Of a DNA stretch of 9,130 nt, positions 1 through 5,792 are shown in pieces. The translations under genes and the position numbers were made by a program. Source of the DNA: Rhodospirillales bacterium (GTDB lineage Bacteria > Pseudomonadota > Alphaproteobacteria > Reyranellales > Reyranellaceae); NCBI GenBank assembly GCA_013205335.1, contig JABMNB010000775.1:1-9130 (forward strand), written 5' to 3'. How positions within the stretch are numbered: position 1 is the first letter of the stretch; every line of letters begins with the position of its first letter. The notes beneath the pieces are model-generated. The model saw nothing but the letters and a program-made list of their open reading frames with translations. It searched no databases and was not told where the DNA came from.

Positions 1-435
1 CCACGGCGTTGGCGTCCGCGACAGATGATGCGTGCGATGGAACAGCGCGAACAGGCGCCTGTGGTGCATGGCACGGTGGGCCCAGTAGAAGTAGGTGTCG
101 TGGGCCACCAGCATCAGGGCGAGCGACAGGACGAGGTAGAGCGGTCCGGCCTGGCGGAAGTCCTTGTAGATCGTGATCCAGCCCTGATGGTCGCCCACCG
201 CCACGAGGGCGCCCAGCAGTGAAAAGATGAACGCCGTCCGCATCGACGCCAGGAATTCGCGCCGCCGCTGGCCCCGGGCGGGATCGCGCGCCTGCAGCTT
301 GCGGCGGGCCAGACCGGCTCGCCAGAACAAAGCGAGGATCGTGGCCATCAGCGTGGCGGCCACGAGGTAGCGGGCGGTGTCCATGGCCCAGACCGTGGGC
401 CAGGCAGACAGGTAGACGTGCCAGAGTTCGTTCAT
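1..435 (-). CDS. Sterol desaturase / fatty acid hydroxylase family protein (3' end outside window)
   Basis: Visible are the first 145 residues; the reading frame is still open at base 1. The protein is a membrane-bound di-iron oxygenase of the sterol desaturase/fatty acid hydroxylase superfamily, which hydroxylates or desaturates lipid substrates. Hydrophobic segments lie near residues 20-40, 66-80 and 98-112. They are followed by the family signature HDTYFYWAHRAMHH (about 112-125) and HRTHH (133-137), which supply the first histidine boxes of the metal site. The last histidine box lies outside the window. The ATG at 435 is chosen because GGAGGGG sits 6 bases upstream; an in-frame ATG at 450 lacks a ribosome binding site. 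An AraC-type regulator gene lies 122 bases upstream on the same strand, with a palindromic element between them, so regulation by that protein is plausible. The family is confident; the substrate cannot be told. Confidence 0.93.
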   Translation of the reverse strand, partial: MNELWHVYLSAWPTVWAMDTARYLVAATLMATILALFWRAGLARRKLQARDPARGQRRREFLASMRTAFIFSLLGALVAVGDHQGWITIYKDFRQAGPLYLVLSLALMLVAHDTYFYWAHRAMHHRRLFALFHRTHHLSRTPTPW

Positions 436-441
436 CGATCG

Positions 442-448
442 CCCCTCC
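442..448 (-). promoter_or_regulatory. Ribosome binding site deciding the desaturase start
   Basis: GGAGGGG on the minus strand ends 6 bases before the ATG at 435. It overlaps the alternative in-frame ATG at 448-450, so it can only serve the downstream start. Confidence 0.7.
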
Positions 449-532
449 ATCAGGCGTGCCCAATGCCTAGGAGGAGGCGGCGGAAGGATCGCGCCGAAGG
501 TGAAAATCGGCGATCTGCGGCGAAAAACGGCT

Positions 533-552
533 CGCCGATTCCGGAATCGGCG
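533..552. promoter_or_regulatory. 20-bp perfect palindrome upstream of the desaturase gene: candidate operator or terminator
   Basis: CGCCGATTCCGGAATCGGCG is a perfect 20-base palindrome starting 5 bases after the stop codon of the AraC-type gene. On the minus strand it is followed by AGCCG and then a T5 run, so it could form a weak intrinsic terminator. A further copy of the half-site, TCGCCGATT read on the minus strand, lies at 505-513 and forms a 9-bp inverted repeat with 532-540. The two minus-strand half-sites lie 40 bases apart, roughly four helical turns. Three copies of one octamer in 50 bases in front of the desaturase start favour a regulator binding region, with the neighbouring AraC-type protein the obvious candidate. 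The repeats are seen; the function is inferred. Confidence 0.5.
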
Positions 553-557
553 GGAAA

Positions 558-1688
558 TCAGGCGCCTTTGCGGCCTTCGGCGGCCTTTCGGTACTCCGTC
601 GGGGTCATGCCGGTATCGGCCTTGAAGGCGCGGTTGAAGGGACCGAGCGACTGGAAGCCCGAATCGAGGGCGATGGTCAGGATCGGGACGTCGACCTGGG
701 AGGGATCGGCCAGCGCCTGCTTGGCGTCGGCCAGACGGTGGCGGTTCAGGTACTCGTTGAAGTTCCGGTAGCCCAGTCCGCGGTTGATGGCGCGCCTCAG
801 CCGGTACTCGGGCAGGCCGAGCCGGCCGGCGAGGACGCCGATGGTCAGTCCCTCCTGACGGTAAAGCCTGTCGACCGACATCAGCCGTTCGAGCGTGGCG
901 AGCAGGGCCGGGTCGGCGGGCTCTTCCTCCGGCATCGTCGCAGCAAGGGGCTGGGAGGGCGGTGGGCTGGTGGACGAGACGGCATCGACGGCCGGTCCGA
1001 CCGCCACCGGGCCCAGGACGGAGTCGAGGTCGGCCTGCAGAAGGAGGAGGGCGATGATGGCCGCGATCGCGACCAGGGCGCCCGAGTTCAGCAGGTGCAA
1101 CGCCATCGGGACCTGGTCGGCGCCAAAGACGAGTTCGACCGTGACGGTGACGGCGATGTGGAGGGCCACGGCGATCAGGATGAACAGGCGCAGGCGTCGT
1201 CGGCCTTCCACCAGATCGCTGCTCCAGCCCCGCACCGTCTGCGCCAGCGCCAGCAACGCCAGCAGGATCACCGCGCCACGCACGAGCACGCCCAGCAGCC
1301 AGTGCGAGGTGAAGCCCGCGCCCAGCAGATGGGCCAGCGGCCAGACGACCAGGCCCAGCCAGACCAGCGCATGCCAGGGCCTCAGCCGGAAGGAATCGTC
1401 GAACATCGCCTGGGCGAACAGCCAGAAGACGGCGGCATTGCCGGTGCAGAGCATCAGGACGGGGGCGAACCAGACCGGCGGATCATGGGGGCCGGGCGAG
1501 GAGCAGACGGCGTAGGCGGCGGCGCCCACGGCGAGCAGCGCGCCGAGCCAGCCGGCGGGCCGGCCCCGGGCCCGTCGCAGCGTCGCGGCCGCGACGATCA
1601 GGAGCAGCGCAATACCCGCGCCGCGCAGGGCGATGTCGAGCGTAACGAGGATGCTTGGGCCGCCCATGGTCGGCGACGTGATTAGCAT
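558..1688 (-). CDS. AraC-type regulator with seven-helix membrane domain
   Basis: This is a 376-residue protein. The N-terminal part holds about seven hydrophobic helices (roughly 13-37, 46-63, 72-96, 107-126, 130-152, 165-188 and 195-217). A Pro/Ser/Ala-rich linker (about 225-260) follows, then a C-terminal AraC/XylS DNA-binding domain (about 265-368). That domain shows both helix-turn-helix units: LTIGVLAGRLGLPEYRLRR, then ILTIALDSGFQSLGPFNRAF ahead of the usual TPTEYR ending. The protein is therefore probably anchored in the inner membrane and senses a lipid, envelope or small-molecule signal while binding DNA in the cytoplasm. The gene lies between an XRE regulator gene (48-base gap) and a sterol desaturase gene (122-base gap), all on one strand, and probably controls the desaturase. 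The ATG at 1688 has no strong ribosome binding site, and the ATG at residue 8 is an alternative start. The signal sensed is unknown. Confidence 0.9.
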   Translation of the reverse strand: MLITSPTMGGPSILVTLDIALRGAGIALLLIVAAATLRRARGRPAGWLGALLAVGAAAYAVCSSPGPHDPPVWFAPVLMLCTGNAAVFWLFAQAMFDDSFRLRPWHALVWLGLVVWPLAHLLGAGFTSHWLLGVLVRGAVILLALLALAQTVRGWSSDLVEGRRRLRLFILIAVALHIAVTVTVELVFGADQVPMALHLLNSGALVAIAAIIALLLLQADLDSVLGPVAVGPAVDAVSSTSPPPSQPLAATMPEEEPADPALLATLERLMSVDRLYRQEGLTIGVLAGRLGLPEYRLRRAINRGLGYRNFNEYLNRHRLADAKQALADPSQVDVPILTIALDSGFQSLGPFNRAFKADTGMTPTEYRKAAEGRKGA

Positions 1689-1736
1689 TTTGCCGCGGTC
1701 ACGCCATCCGCCCCGCGCGCCTGGCCGGCCGGCCCT

Positions 1737-2579
1737 TCAGCGTTTCGCTGCCAGACTCTTGAACAGCGCGTCGCTACGGTCGTCGGCGGGGAAGAAGCTC
1801 TCGACGCGGACTTCCTGCAGGGTGATGTCCTGTGGCGTTCCCAGGGTGGCGATGGTCGTGAACACCGAGAGCGCCTTGCCGCCCACCAGATAGTCGACCG
1901 TCAGCACCGGCCCCGGCCGCTCCTCGAAGCGCAGCTTGCGGAACGAGGCGGGCACGTCGGGATAGGCCATGATCTCCTCGATGAAGGCGAGCGCCTTGGG
2001 CTCGCCACCGGACGCCAGGATCTCGGCATAGGTCGTCGACACGAGATAGCGCGCGACCTCCTCCCAGTTGGAGATCTTCGAGCGCAAAGCCTTGGGATCG
2101 AGGATCCAGCGCAGCAGGTTGGGTCCCTTGCCGGGCGGCGGCGCGGGCGGCATGCCCTCGAACAGGAAGACGGTGAAGGCGTTGGCCGCCTCGTTGGCCT
2201 GCAGCAGGTTCCACAGCCGGTCGATCACGACGGCAGGGTAGGGCTCCTGCTGCCTAAGCATGAAATCGATGGCCTGGCGCACCGGCGCGAGTTCGGGCGC
2301 GGCGAGGTTGCTTTCGCGGTAGGCCGGCGCGAACCCCGCCGCCAGCAGCATCTCGTTGCGCTGGCGCAGCGGCACGTCGAGCGCGGTCGAGAGCTGGACC
2401 ACCATCTCGCGGCTGGGGCGGGCACGGCCCGATTCGAGGAAGCTGACATGGCGCTGCGAGACGCCGGACTGCAGCGCCAGCGAGAGCTGGCTGGCGCCAC
2501 GGCGGCGGCGCCAGGCGCGCAGCATGGGACCGAACGTGTCGGCCGCGGGAGAGGACACCGAAGCGGGAATTGTGCTCAT
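1737..2579 (-). CDS. XRE-family regulator with MmyB-like ligand-binding domain
   Basis: This is a 280-residue cytoplasmic transcription regulator. Residues about 17-72 form an XRE/Cro helix-turn-helix domain (LRAWRRRRGASQLSLALQSG, then SQRHVSFLESGRARPSREMV). Residues about 105-275 match the MmyB-like domain, with the landmarks PYPAVVIDRLWNLLQANEAA, the RWILDPKALR segment and the DYLVGGKALSVFTTIATLGT region near the C-terminus. MmyB-like domains are PAS-like and some bind fatty acids, so a lipid or other small hydrophobic ligand is plausible but not shown here. The gene is divergent from a small membrane protein gene, with 109 bases between the starts. That gap holds an ATTAC-N7-GTAAT inverted repeat that may be its operator. 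The ATG at 2579 lacks a clear Shine-Dalgarno sequence, but no better in-frame start is visible. Confidence 0.93.
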   Translation of the reverse strand: MSTIPASVSSPAADTFGPMLRAWRRRRGASQLSLALQSGVSQRHVSFLESGRARPSREMVVQLSTALDVPLRQRNEMLLAAGFAPAYRESNLAAPELAPVRQAIDFMLRQQEPYPAVVIDRLWNLLQANEAANAFTVFLFEGMPPAPPPGKGPNLLRWILDPKALRSKISNWEEVARYLVSTTYAEILASGGEPKALAFIEEIMAYPDVPASFRKLRFEERPGPVLTVDYLVGGKALSVFTTIATLGTPQDITLQEVRVESFFPADDRSDALFKSLAAKR

Positions 2580-2597
2580 GGCGCGAAGCCTAGCACC

Positions 2598-2609
2598 GGC
2601 CCGCGGGCC
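2598..2609. repeat. 12-bp GC palindrome in the 5' leader of the XRE gene
   Basis: GGCCCGCGGGCC is a perfect palindrome 18 bases before the XRE start codon. It could form a stem in the leader RNA or be a DNA-binding site. Such GC palindromes also arise by chance in DNA this GC-rich. Confidence 0.3.
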
Positions 2610-2614
2610 CGCCG

Positions 2615-2631
2615 ATTACCTCCTGCGTAAT
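2615..2631. promoter_or_regulatory. Candidate XRE operator, inverted repeat ATTAC-N7-GTAAT
   Basis: ATTAC (2615-2619) and GTAAT (2627-2631) are 5-bp inverted arms around a 7-base spacer. They form an AT-rich island in the GC-rich divergent region between the XRE regulator and the small membrane protein gene. TTGAGA (2631-2636), a possible -35 element for the plus-strand gene, touches the right arm, although no good -10 follows. Position and symmetry suit an XRE-family dimer controlling its own gene and the divergent one. The repeat is seen; its use is inferred. Confidence 0.5.
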
Positions 2632-2675
2632 TGAGAGACCGGTGGGGGAATGCGATCTCCCGATCGTCCGCAACC

Positions 2676-2683
2676 AAAGGAGG
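2676..2683 (+). promoter_or_regulatory. Strong ribosome binding site deciding the membrane protein start
   Basis: AAAGGAGG ends 5 bases before the ATG at 2689. It lies inside the longer open frame that begins at 2650, so it fixes 2689 as the real start. Confidence 0.85.
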
Positions 2684-2688
2684 ACGAC

Positions 2689-3108
2689 ATGACTGCTTCA
2701 TCCGATCGCCTGCTCCGCCGCACGCTCTGGGCCAACGCCATCCTGTCCGTGGGCTCCGGCGCCCTTCTGGCGGCCTTCGCCACTCCCATCGCGAAGATGG
2801 CCACCCATGCGCCCCTCCAGGTGCTGGGCATGGATCTCGCCCTCGCGCTGGAACTGCTGGGGGTGGGCTTCGTGGCCTTCGGTGCGGTGTGCGGCTGGGT
2901 CGCGTCACGCCCCGACATGCCCTTGGGCTGGGCCCGGGCGATCTTCCTCCTCGACGCCTCCTGGGTCGCGATCAGCGCCGTGATGCTGATGCTGCCGGCG
3001 TCCTGGACCGGGGCCGGCATCGCGGGCATCGTCGTCGTCGCGCTGATCGTGGCCGACCTCGCGATCCTCGAGTATCTCGGCCTGCGCCGCATCAGCACCG
3101 CCCACTAG
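2689..3108 (+). CDS. Small four-helix integral membrane protein, function unknown
   Basis: This 139-residue protein has four predicted membrane helices (about 12-34, 50-72, 80-103 and 107-132), short loops and a basic N-terminal stretch (RLLRR), which suggests a cytoplasmic N-terminus. I see no catalytic motif and do not recognise a named family; small membrane proteins of this shape are common next to regulators. The start at 2689 is set by AAAGGAGG 5 bases upstream. The gene is divergent from the XRE/MmyB-like regulator and is followed after 22 bases by a PaaI-like thioesterase gene on the same strand. It is therefore probably the first gene of a two-gene operon controlled by that regulator. 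The reading frame is certain from the ribosome binding site and hydrophobic pattern; the function is not known. Confidence 0.82.
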   Translation: MTASSDRLLRRTLWANAILSVGSGALLAAFATPIAKMATHAPLQVLGMDLALALELLGVGFVAFGAVCGWVASRPDMPLGWARAIFLLDASWVAISAVMLMLPASWTGAGIAGIVVVALIVADLAILEYLGLRRISTAH

Positions 3109-3130
3109 ACGCCGACGAGAGGAAACGATC

Positions 3131-3526
3131 ATGGACAGGCTTCAGCTCCTGAACGACATCAAGCTGCCCTTCGCCGAAGTTCTGGGGCTGAAGTTCACGG
3201 CCGCGAGCGAGATGGGCGTGACGGCCGAGATGGTCGTCCGCCCCGAGCTCTGCACGCGGCCCGACATCCTGCACGGTGGCGCGGTGATGGCCTTCGCCGA
3301 TACGCTGGGCGCCGCCGCCACCGTGCTCAACCTGCCCGAGGGCAAGGGCACGACGACGATCGAGAGCAAGACCAACTTCGTGGGGCCGGCGCCGGTCGGC
3401 ACCACGGTGATCGGCGAGACCACGCCGATCCATCGCGGTCGCCGCACCATGGTGTGGACGACGCGCATCACCACCGCCGAAGGCAAGCTGGTGGCGGTGG
3501 TGACCCAGACGCAGATGGTGCTTTAG
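3131..3526 (+). CDS. PaaI-like hotdog-fold thioesterase
   Basis: This 131-residue cytoplasmic protein has the length and pattern of the PaaI/YdiI group of hotdog thioesterases, which hydrolyse acyl- or aryl-CoA thioesters. The signature is LHGGAVMAFADTLGAAAT (about residues 47-64), the hotdog central helix with the HGG turn at 48-50 and an acidic residue, D57, where the catalytic Asp/Glu usually lies. The following strands (TTTIESKTNFVGPAP, then the RRTMVWTTRI region) fit the rest of the fold. AGAGGA (3118-3123) gives a ribosome binding site 7 bases before the ATG. The gene lies 22 bases downstream of the small membrane protein gene and is likely cotranscribed with it. Its TAG stop overlaps the TAA stop of the opposing selenoprotein gene by 4 bases. 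The family is confident; the acyl-CoA substrate is unknown. Confidence 0.92.
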   Translation: MDRLQLLNDIKLPFAEVLGLKFTAASEMGVTAEMVVRPELCTRPDILHGGAVMAFADTLGAAATVLNLPEGKGTTTIESKTNFVGPAPVGTTVIGETTPIHRGRRTMVWTTRITTAEGKLVAVVTQTQMVL

Positions 3527-4695
3527 GCCTTGGCCAACCGGTGGCGCTCGGTCGCCGGGATCAAGGTCAGGTTTCCCAGGATTCTGTGCTGCGGGTCGTC
3601 ACTCGCGGCCAGCCTGGGCTGCAGGTCGAGCAGCGCCCTGCCGAACAGCGTCTCATCCCACAGCCACGCCTTGCGCTTCTTCGCCGTGCCGGGATCGGGA
3701 AAGGCCGAGGCCGCCTCCAGATAGTAGGCCCGCAGGTCGTCGACCGCTTCCTTGAGCGCCTGTGCCGCCGGCAGGTCGCCGGCCAGGGCGGCGGAGAGCA
3801 GGGCGCCGGCCGCCGGCATGTCTAGGCCGGAGACGCCGGTCGTCGTGCGGCCGGTTCTGGCGACGATCTGGTCGTGCCACGTCGCGAGCCGATCGATTTC
3901 GGCCGTCAGCGTGTCGGAGGCCTGGGGTGCCAGGTTGATCGGGCAGGCCCAGCCGGTGAAGTCGGCCTCCTCGGTGACGTCTTCGGGATAGTCGACGATC
4001 AACGGTCCGTCGCTGCGCTCGAGCAGCTCCGCCGTCGCGCGCAGCACGCGACGCTGGAAGTCGGGATCGTCCGGGATGCCGAGCGGCCGGCCGAGTTCGA
4101 ACGTGACCCAGAGCGCCCGCGGCGGGCGGATGGTTTCGGTGTGCTCACGCACCAGGCTGATGCTGGCGGTCGCAATGCCCTCGCGCTCGAGGAAGTGGCC
4201 CAGCGCGCCCACGGCGCGCGTACAGGCGGGTCAAACGGGAACGAGCAGGGCCGCATCGACGGCATCCTGCTTGAGCAGGCCGGCGAGATGCCGGGCATGC
4301 GGCTCGGCAGCATCGGGCGGGAACGCGCCCATGAACGAATAGTGCATCGCGGCCATCGAGCCCACGACGCCCTGTTCGACCAGCTCGCGCAGCCGGTCGA
4401 TCGGGAAGGCGACGTTGTGGTCCTGCTGGAAGCCGGTGCGGTCGAAGTTCACCGAGATGTGGCTCATCACCAGGTCGCGCGCCGGCGTCCCGGCCGGAAT
4501 GACGCGATAGCTGCCGTCGCCGGGGCGGAACGGCCGGTCGCCGCGGCGATGCAGGCCGGCCGTCGAAATCAGCGCGACCCGGCGCTGGCTGAGCGGCTTG
4601 CCGGGGAGCGCCGGCGTGTCGTCGAACGTGGGACACTCGATGCGCCGCAGATGATGGGCCTCGACTTCCGGCATGTCGCTGAGACGTTTGACCAT
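3523..4695 (-). CDS. GrdB-like selenoprotein (glycine/betaine/sarcosine reductase selenoprotein B family), Sec at residue 155
   Basis: This is read as one 390-residue protein with the TGA at 4231-4233 decoded as selenocysteine. The part before it (residues 1-154) carries family landmarks: RRVALISTAGLHRRGDRPF (38-56), YRVIP, SHISVNFDRTGFQQD (78-92), FPIDRLREL and MHYSFMG. It runs into LLVPV-Sec-P-A-C-TRAVGALGHF and continues in the same frame to a TAA at 3523. The Sec-x-x-Cys pair (155 and 158) is the expected redox centre, and no frameshift is needed. The family is related to subunit B of clostridial glycine/betaine reductases and D-proline reductase. Relatives in aerobic proteobacteria have no established substrate, so I do not claim glycine reduction. 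A SECIS-like hairpin follows the TGA. The gene lies 32 bases after the peroxiredoxin-like selenoprotein gene, with AGGGGA about 14 bases before the ATG. A conventional caller would report two fragments (4231-4695 and 3523-4212). Confidence 0.92.
4203..4219 (-). promoter_or_regulatory. Candidate bacterial SECIS hairpin of the GrdB-like gene
   Basis: Directly downstream of the UGA (4233-4231) the message has GCGCGCC (4219-4213), a GUG loop (4212-4210) and GGCGCGC (4209-4203): a perfect 7-bp stem. Counting the U of UGA as 1, the loop starts with G22 and U23, close to the G23-U24 of the E. coli fdhF element recognised by SelB. The loop is small, and the usual bulged U on the 5' arm is not evident, so the fit to the E. 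coli model is partial. Confidence 0.6.
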
Positions 4696-4727
4696 GCGCT
4701 GGGTTCCCCTGTTGCTTCCGCGAGGCC

Positions 4728-5381
4728 TCAGCCCGCAACGATGTCGCGCAGGAGCGCGACGGCAGGTTCCGGTTCGGGCCTGTACTTGTAGTCCACGTCG
4801 GCTTCGACCGAGCGCACGATGCCCTCGCCGTCGACAACGAATCGCGCAGGCACCGGCAGCTGCCAGGAGGCGTCGCCATTGCGCAGCGGGAGATCGATGC
4901 CGAGGCTCAGGTAAACTTCTCTCAGGTCGTCGGGGAGCGTGAAAGCGAGGCCAAAGGATTCCGCGACAGCGGATTTCTCGTCCCAGACGATCGGGAAGGT
5001 AAGCTTCTGTTTGGTTGCCATGTCTGCCGTGCGCACCGGCAGTTCGGGCGAGATCACGACAAGGCTGGCGCCAAGGCCCGCGATGTCGGCGTACACGCTT
5101 TGCAGAGCATCCAGCTCATGCCGGCAGTAGGGTCACCAGGACCCTCGGAAGAAGGACAGGACCAACGGCCCACCGGCGAGAAGATCGTCCGAGTCGACAC
5201 GACGCCCGTCGTGGTCGGCCAGTGCGAAGGCTGGCATCCGACTGCCGACCGGCACGATGCGGTCGAGTATTCCCGTACGGCGCAGATCTTCGGTGGCCCT
5301 CTCCATGATGGCCTGCTTGTCTGCGGGAAGCCGCGCCGCGCTGGCCGCTCGCATTGCCGAGAGTTTGTCTGCCAATGACAT
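4728..5381 (-). CDS. Peroxiredoxin-like (AhpC/TSA, thioredoxin-fold) selenoprotein, Sec at residue 83
   Basis: This is read as one 217-residue protein with the TGA at 5133-5135 decoded as selenocysteine. The N-terminal part has a helical lead (1-40), then VPVGSRMPAFALADHDGR (about 43-60) and GPLVLSFFRGSW (71-82), the standard peroxiredoxin lead into the active site. Sec83-P-Y-Cys86 then replaces the usual C-P-Y-C, followed in frame by RHELDALQ, VVISPELP and FPIVWDEKSAVAESFGL, ending with the FVVDGEGIVR strand and a TGA at 4728. The protein probably reduces peroxides or other oxidised thiol substrates in the cytoplasm, since no signal peptide is seen. AAGGAG (5388-5393) lies 6 bases before the ATG at 5381, and the DUF1330-like gene ends 3 bases upstream. 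A SECIS-like hairpin follows the TGA. Conventional calling would give two pieces (5133-5381 and 4728-5096). Confidence 0.92.
5102..5121 (-). promoter_or_regulatory. Candidate bacterial SECIS hairpin of the peroxiredoxin-like gene
   Basis: After the UGA (5135-5133) the message reads GCA, a bulged U, GAGC, the loop UGGAU, GCUC and UGC. The two short stems (GCA/UGC and GAGC/GCUC) are perfectly paired around one bulged U. Counting the U of UGA as 1, the bulge is U18 and the loop guanines are G24 and G25. The E. coli fdhF element has bulged U17 and loop G23, so the layout is the same shifted by one base. This is the better of the two SECIS candidates. Confidence 0.72.
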
Positions 5382-5384
5382 TGC

Positions 5385-5792
5385 CTACTCCTTGGTTCGG
5401 GTTTCGCTGAGGTTGCTGTAGGTCTGGCGCGTGGCGACGATGACGTGGTCGATGCAGCCGTTCTCGCGTTCGACGTTGGCCGCCGCGTATTCGGGCGATG
5501 CCATCATGGCGAGGAAAGCCGCGCGCGAGGGATAGCGGACCAGCGCTACGTAATCCCAGCGATGCCGGTCGGGCTCGCCCAGCGCCACCGCTTCGGCATC
5601 GCCGGTCCAGATGATGGTGCCGCCCTGCGCCTTGATCAGCTTGATGGTGAGCGCGCTGTAGCGCAGATAGGCATCCCAGCCGCTGCCCTCGCCGTCGAGC
5701 GAGCGCTCGCGGAAGCGCATCAGGTTCAGCATGACGACGGGGACGTCGTCGGGCAGCGCGCTCAGGGCGGCGTCATTCAGACGGTCGATCAA
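5385..5792 (-). CDS. DUF1330-like dimeric alpha/beta-barrel protein
   Basis: This 135-residue cytoplasmic protein resembles the DUF1330 group of ferredoxin-fold (dimeric alpha/beta barrel) proteins, with PVVMLNLMRFRERS (about 18-31), WDAYLRYSALTIKLIKAQGG (39-58), the WTGDAE strand and YVALVRYPSRAAFLAMMASP (81-100). The molecular function of this group is not established. The start is a TTG at 5790-5792, with GGGAG 6 bases upstream, and it overlaps the TGA of the TetR gene as TTGA, a sign of translational coupling. No in-frame ATG exists before residue 21, which would cut into the first strand. Its TAG ends 3 bases before the peroxiredoxin-like selenoprotein starts, and that gene's ribosome binding site lies inside this one's 3' end. 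It is therefore the second gene of the selenoprotein operon. The family call rests on pattern recognition. Confidence 0.82.
   Translation of the reverse strand: MIDRLNDAALSALPDDVPVVMLNLMRFRERSLDGEGSGWDAYLRYSALTIKLIKAQGGTIIWTGDAEAVALGEPDRHRWDYVALVRYPSRAAFLAMMASPEYAAANVERENGCIDHVIVATRQTYSNLSETRTKE

Noticed and set aside
448..450. In-frame ATG as start of the desaturase gene
   Set aside because: It has no ribosome binding site upstream and overlaps the good one that serves the ATG at 435.
738..1685. Long plus-strand open frame of 315 codons
   Set aside because: It lies antisense to the AraC-type gene, is rich in Gln, Arg, Gly and Asp with no fold-like pattern, and is explained by high GC opposite a real gene.
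1723..1734. GGCCGGCCGGCC after the XRE gene as a terminator
   Set aside because: It is self-complementary but has no T run on either side, and such tandem GGCC is expected in DNA of this composition.
2619..2624. AGGAGG on the minus strand as a ribosome binding site
   Set aside because: It lies about 40 bases before the XRE start, and no start codon follows at a usable distance.
4728..4730. TGA ending the peroxiredoxin-like gene as a second selenocysteine codon
   Set aside because: The protein is already of normal length, the codons after it lack a Cys-x-x pattern, and the next gene starts 32 bases later.
3874..4791. Plus-strand open frame of 305 codons across the selenoprotein genes
   Set aside because: It is antisense to the GrdB-like gene and crosses into the next gene. 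Its composition is Arg/Gly/Ala-rich and resembles no family.
3523..5381. Both TGA-containing genes as pseudogenes
   Set aside because: Two independent nonsense mutations at exactly the redox cysteine positions, with intact coding sequence on both sides and SECIS-like stems after each, are far less likely than recoding.
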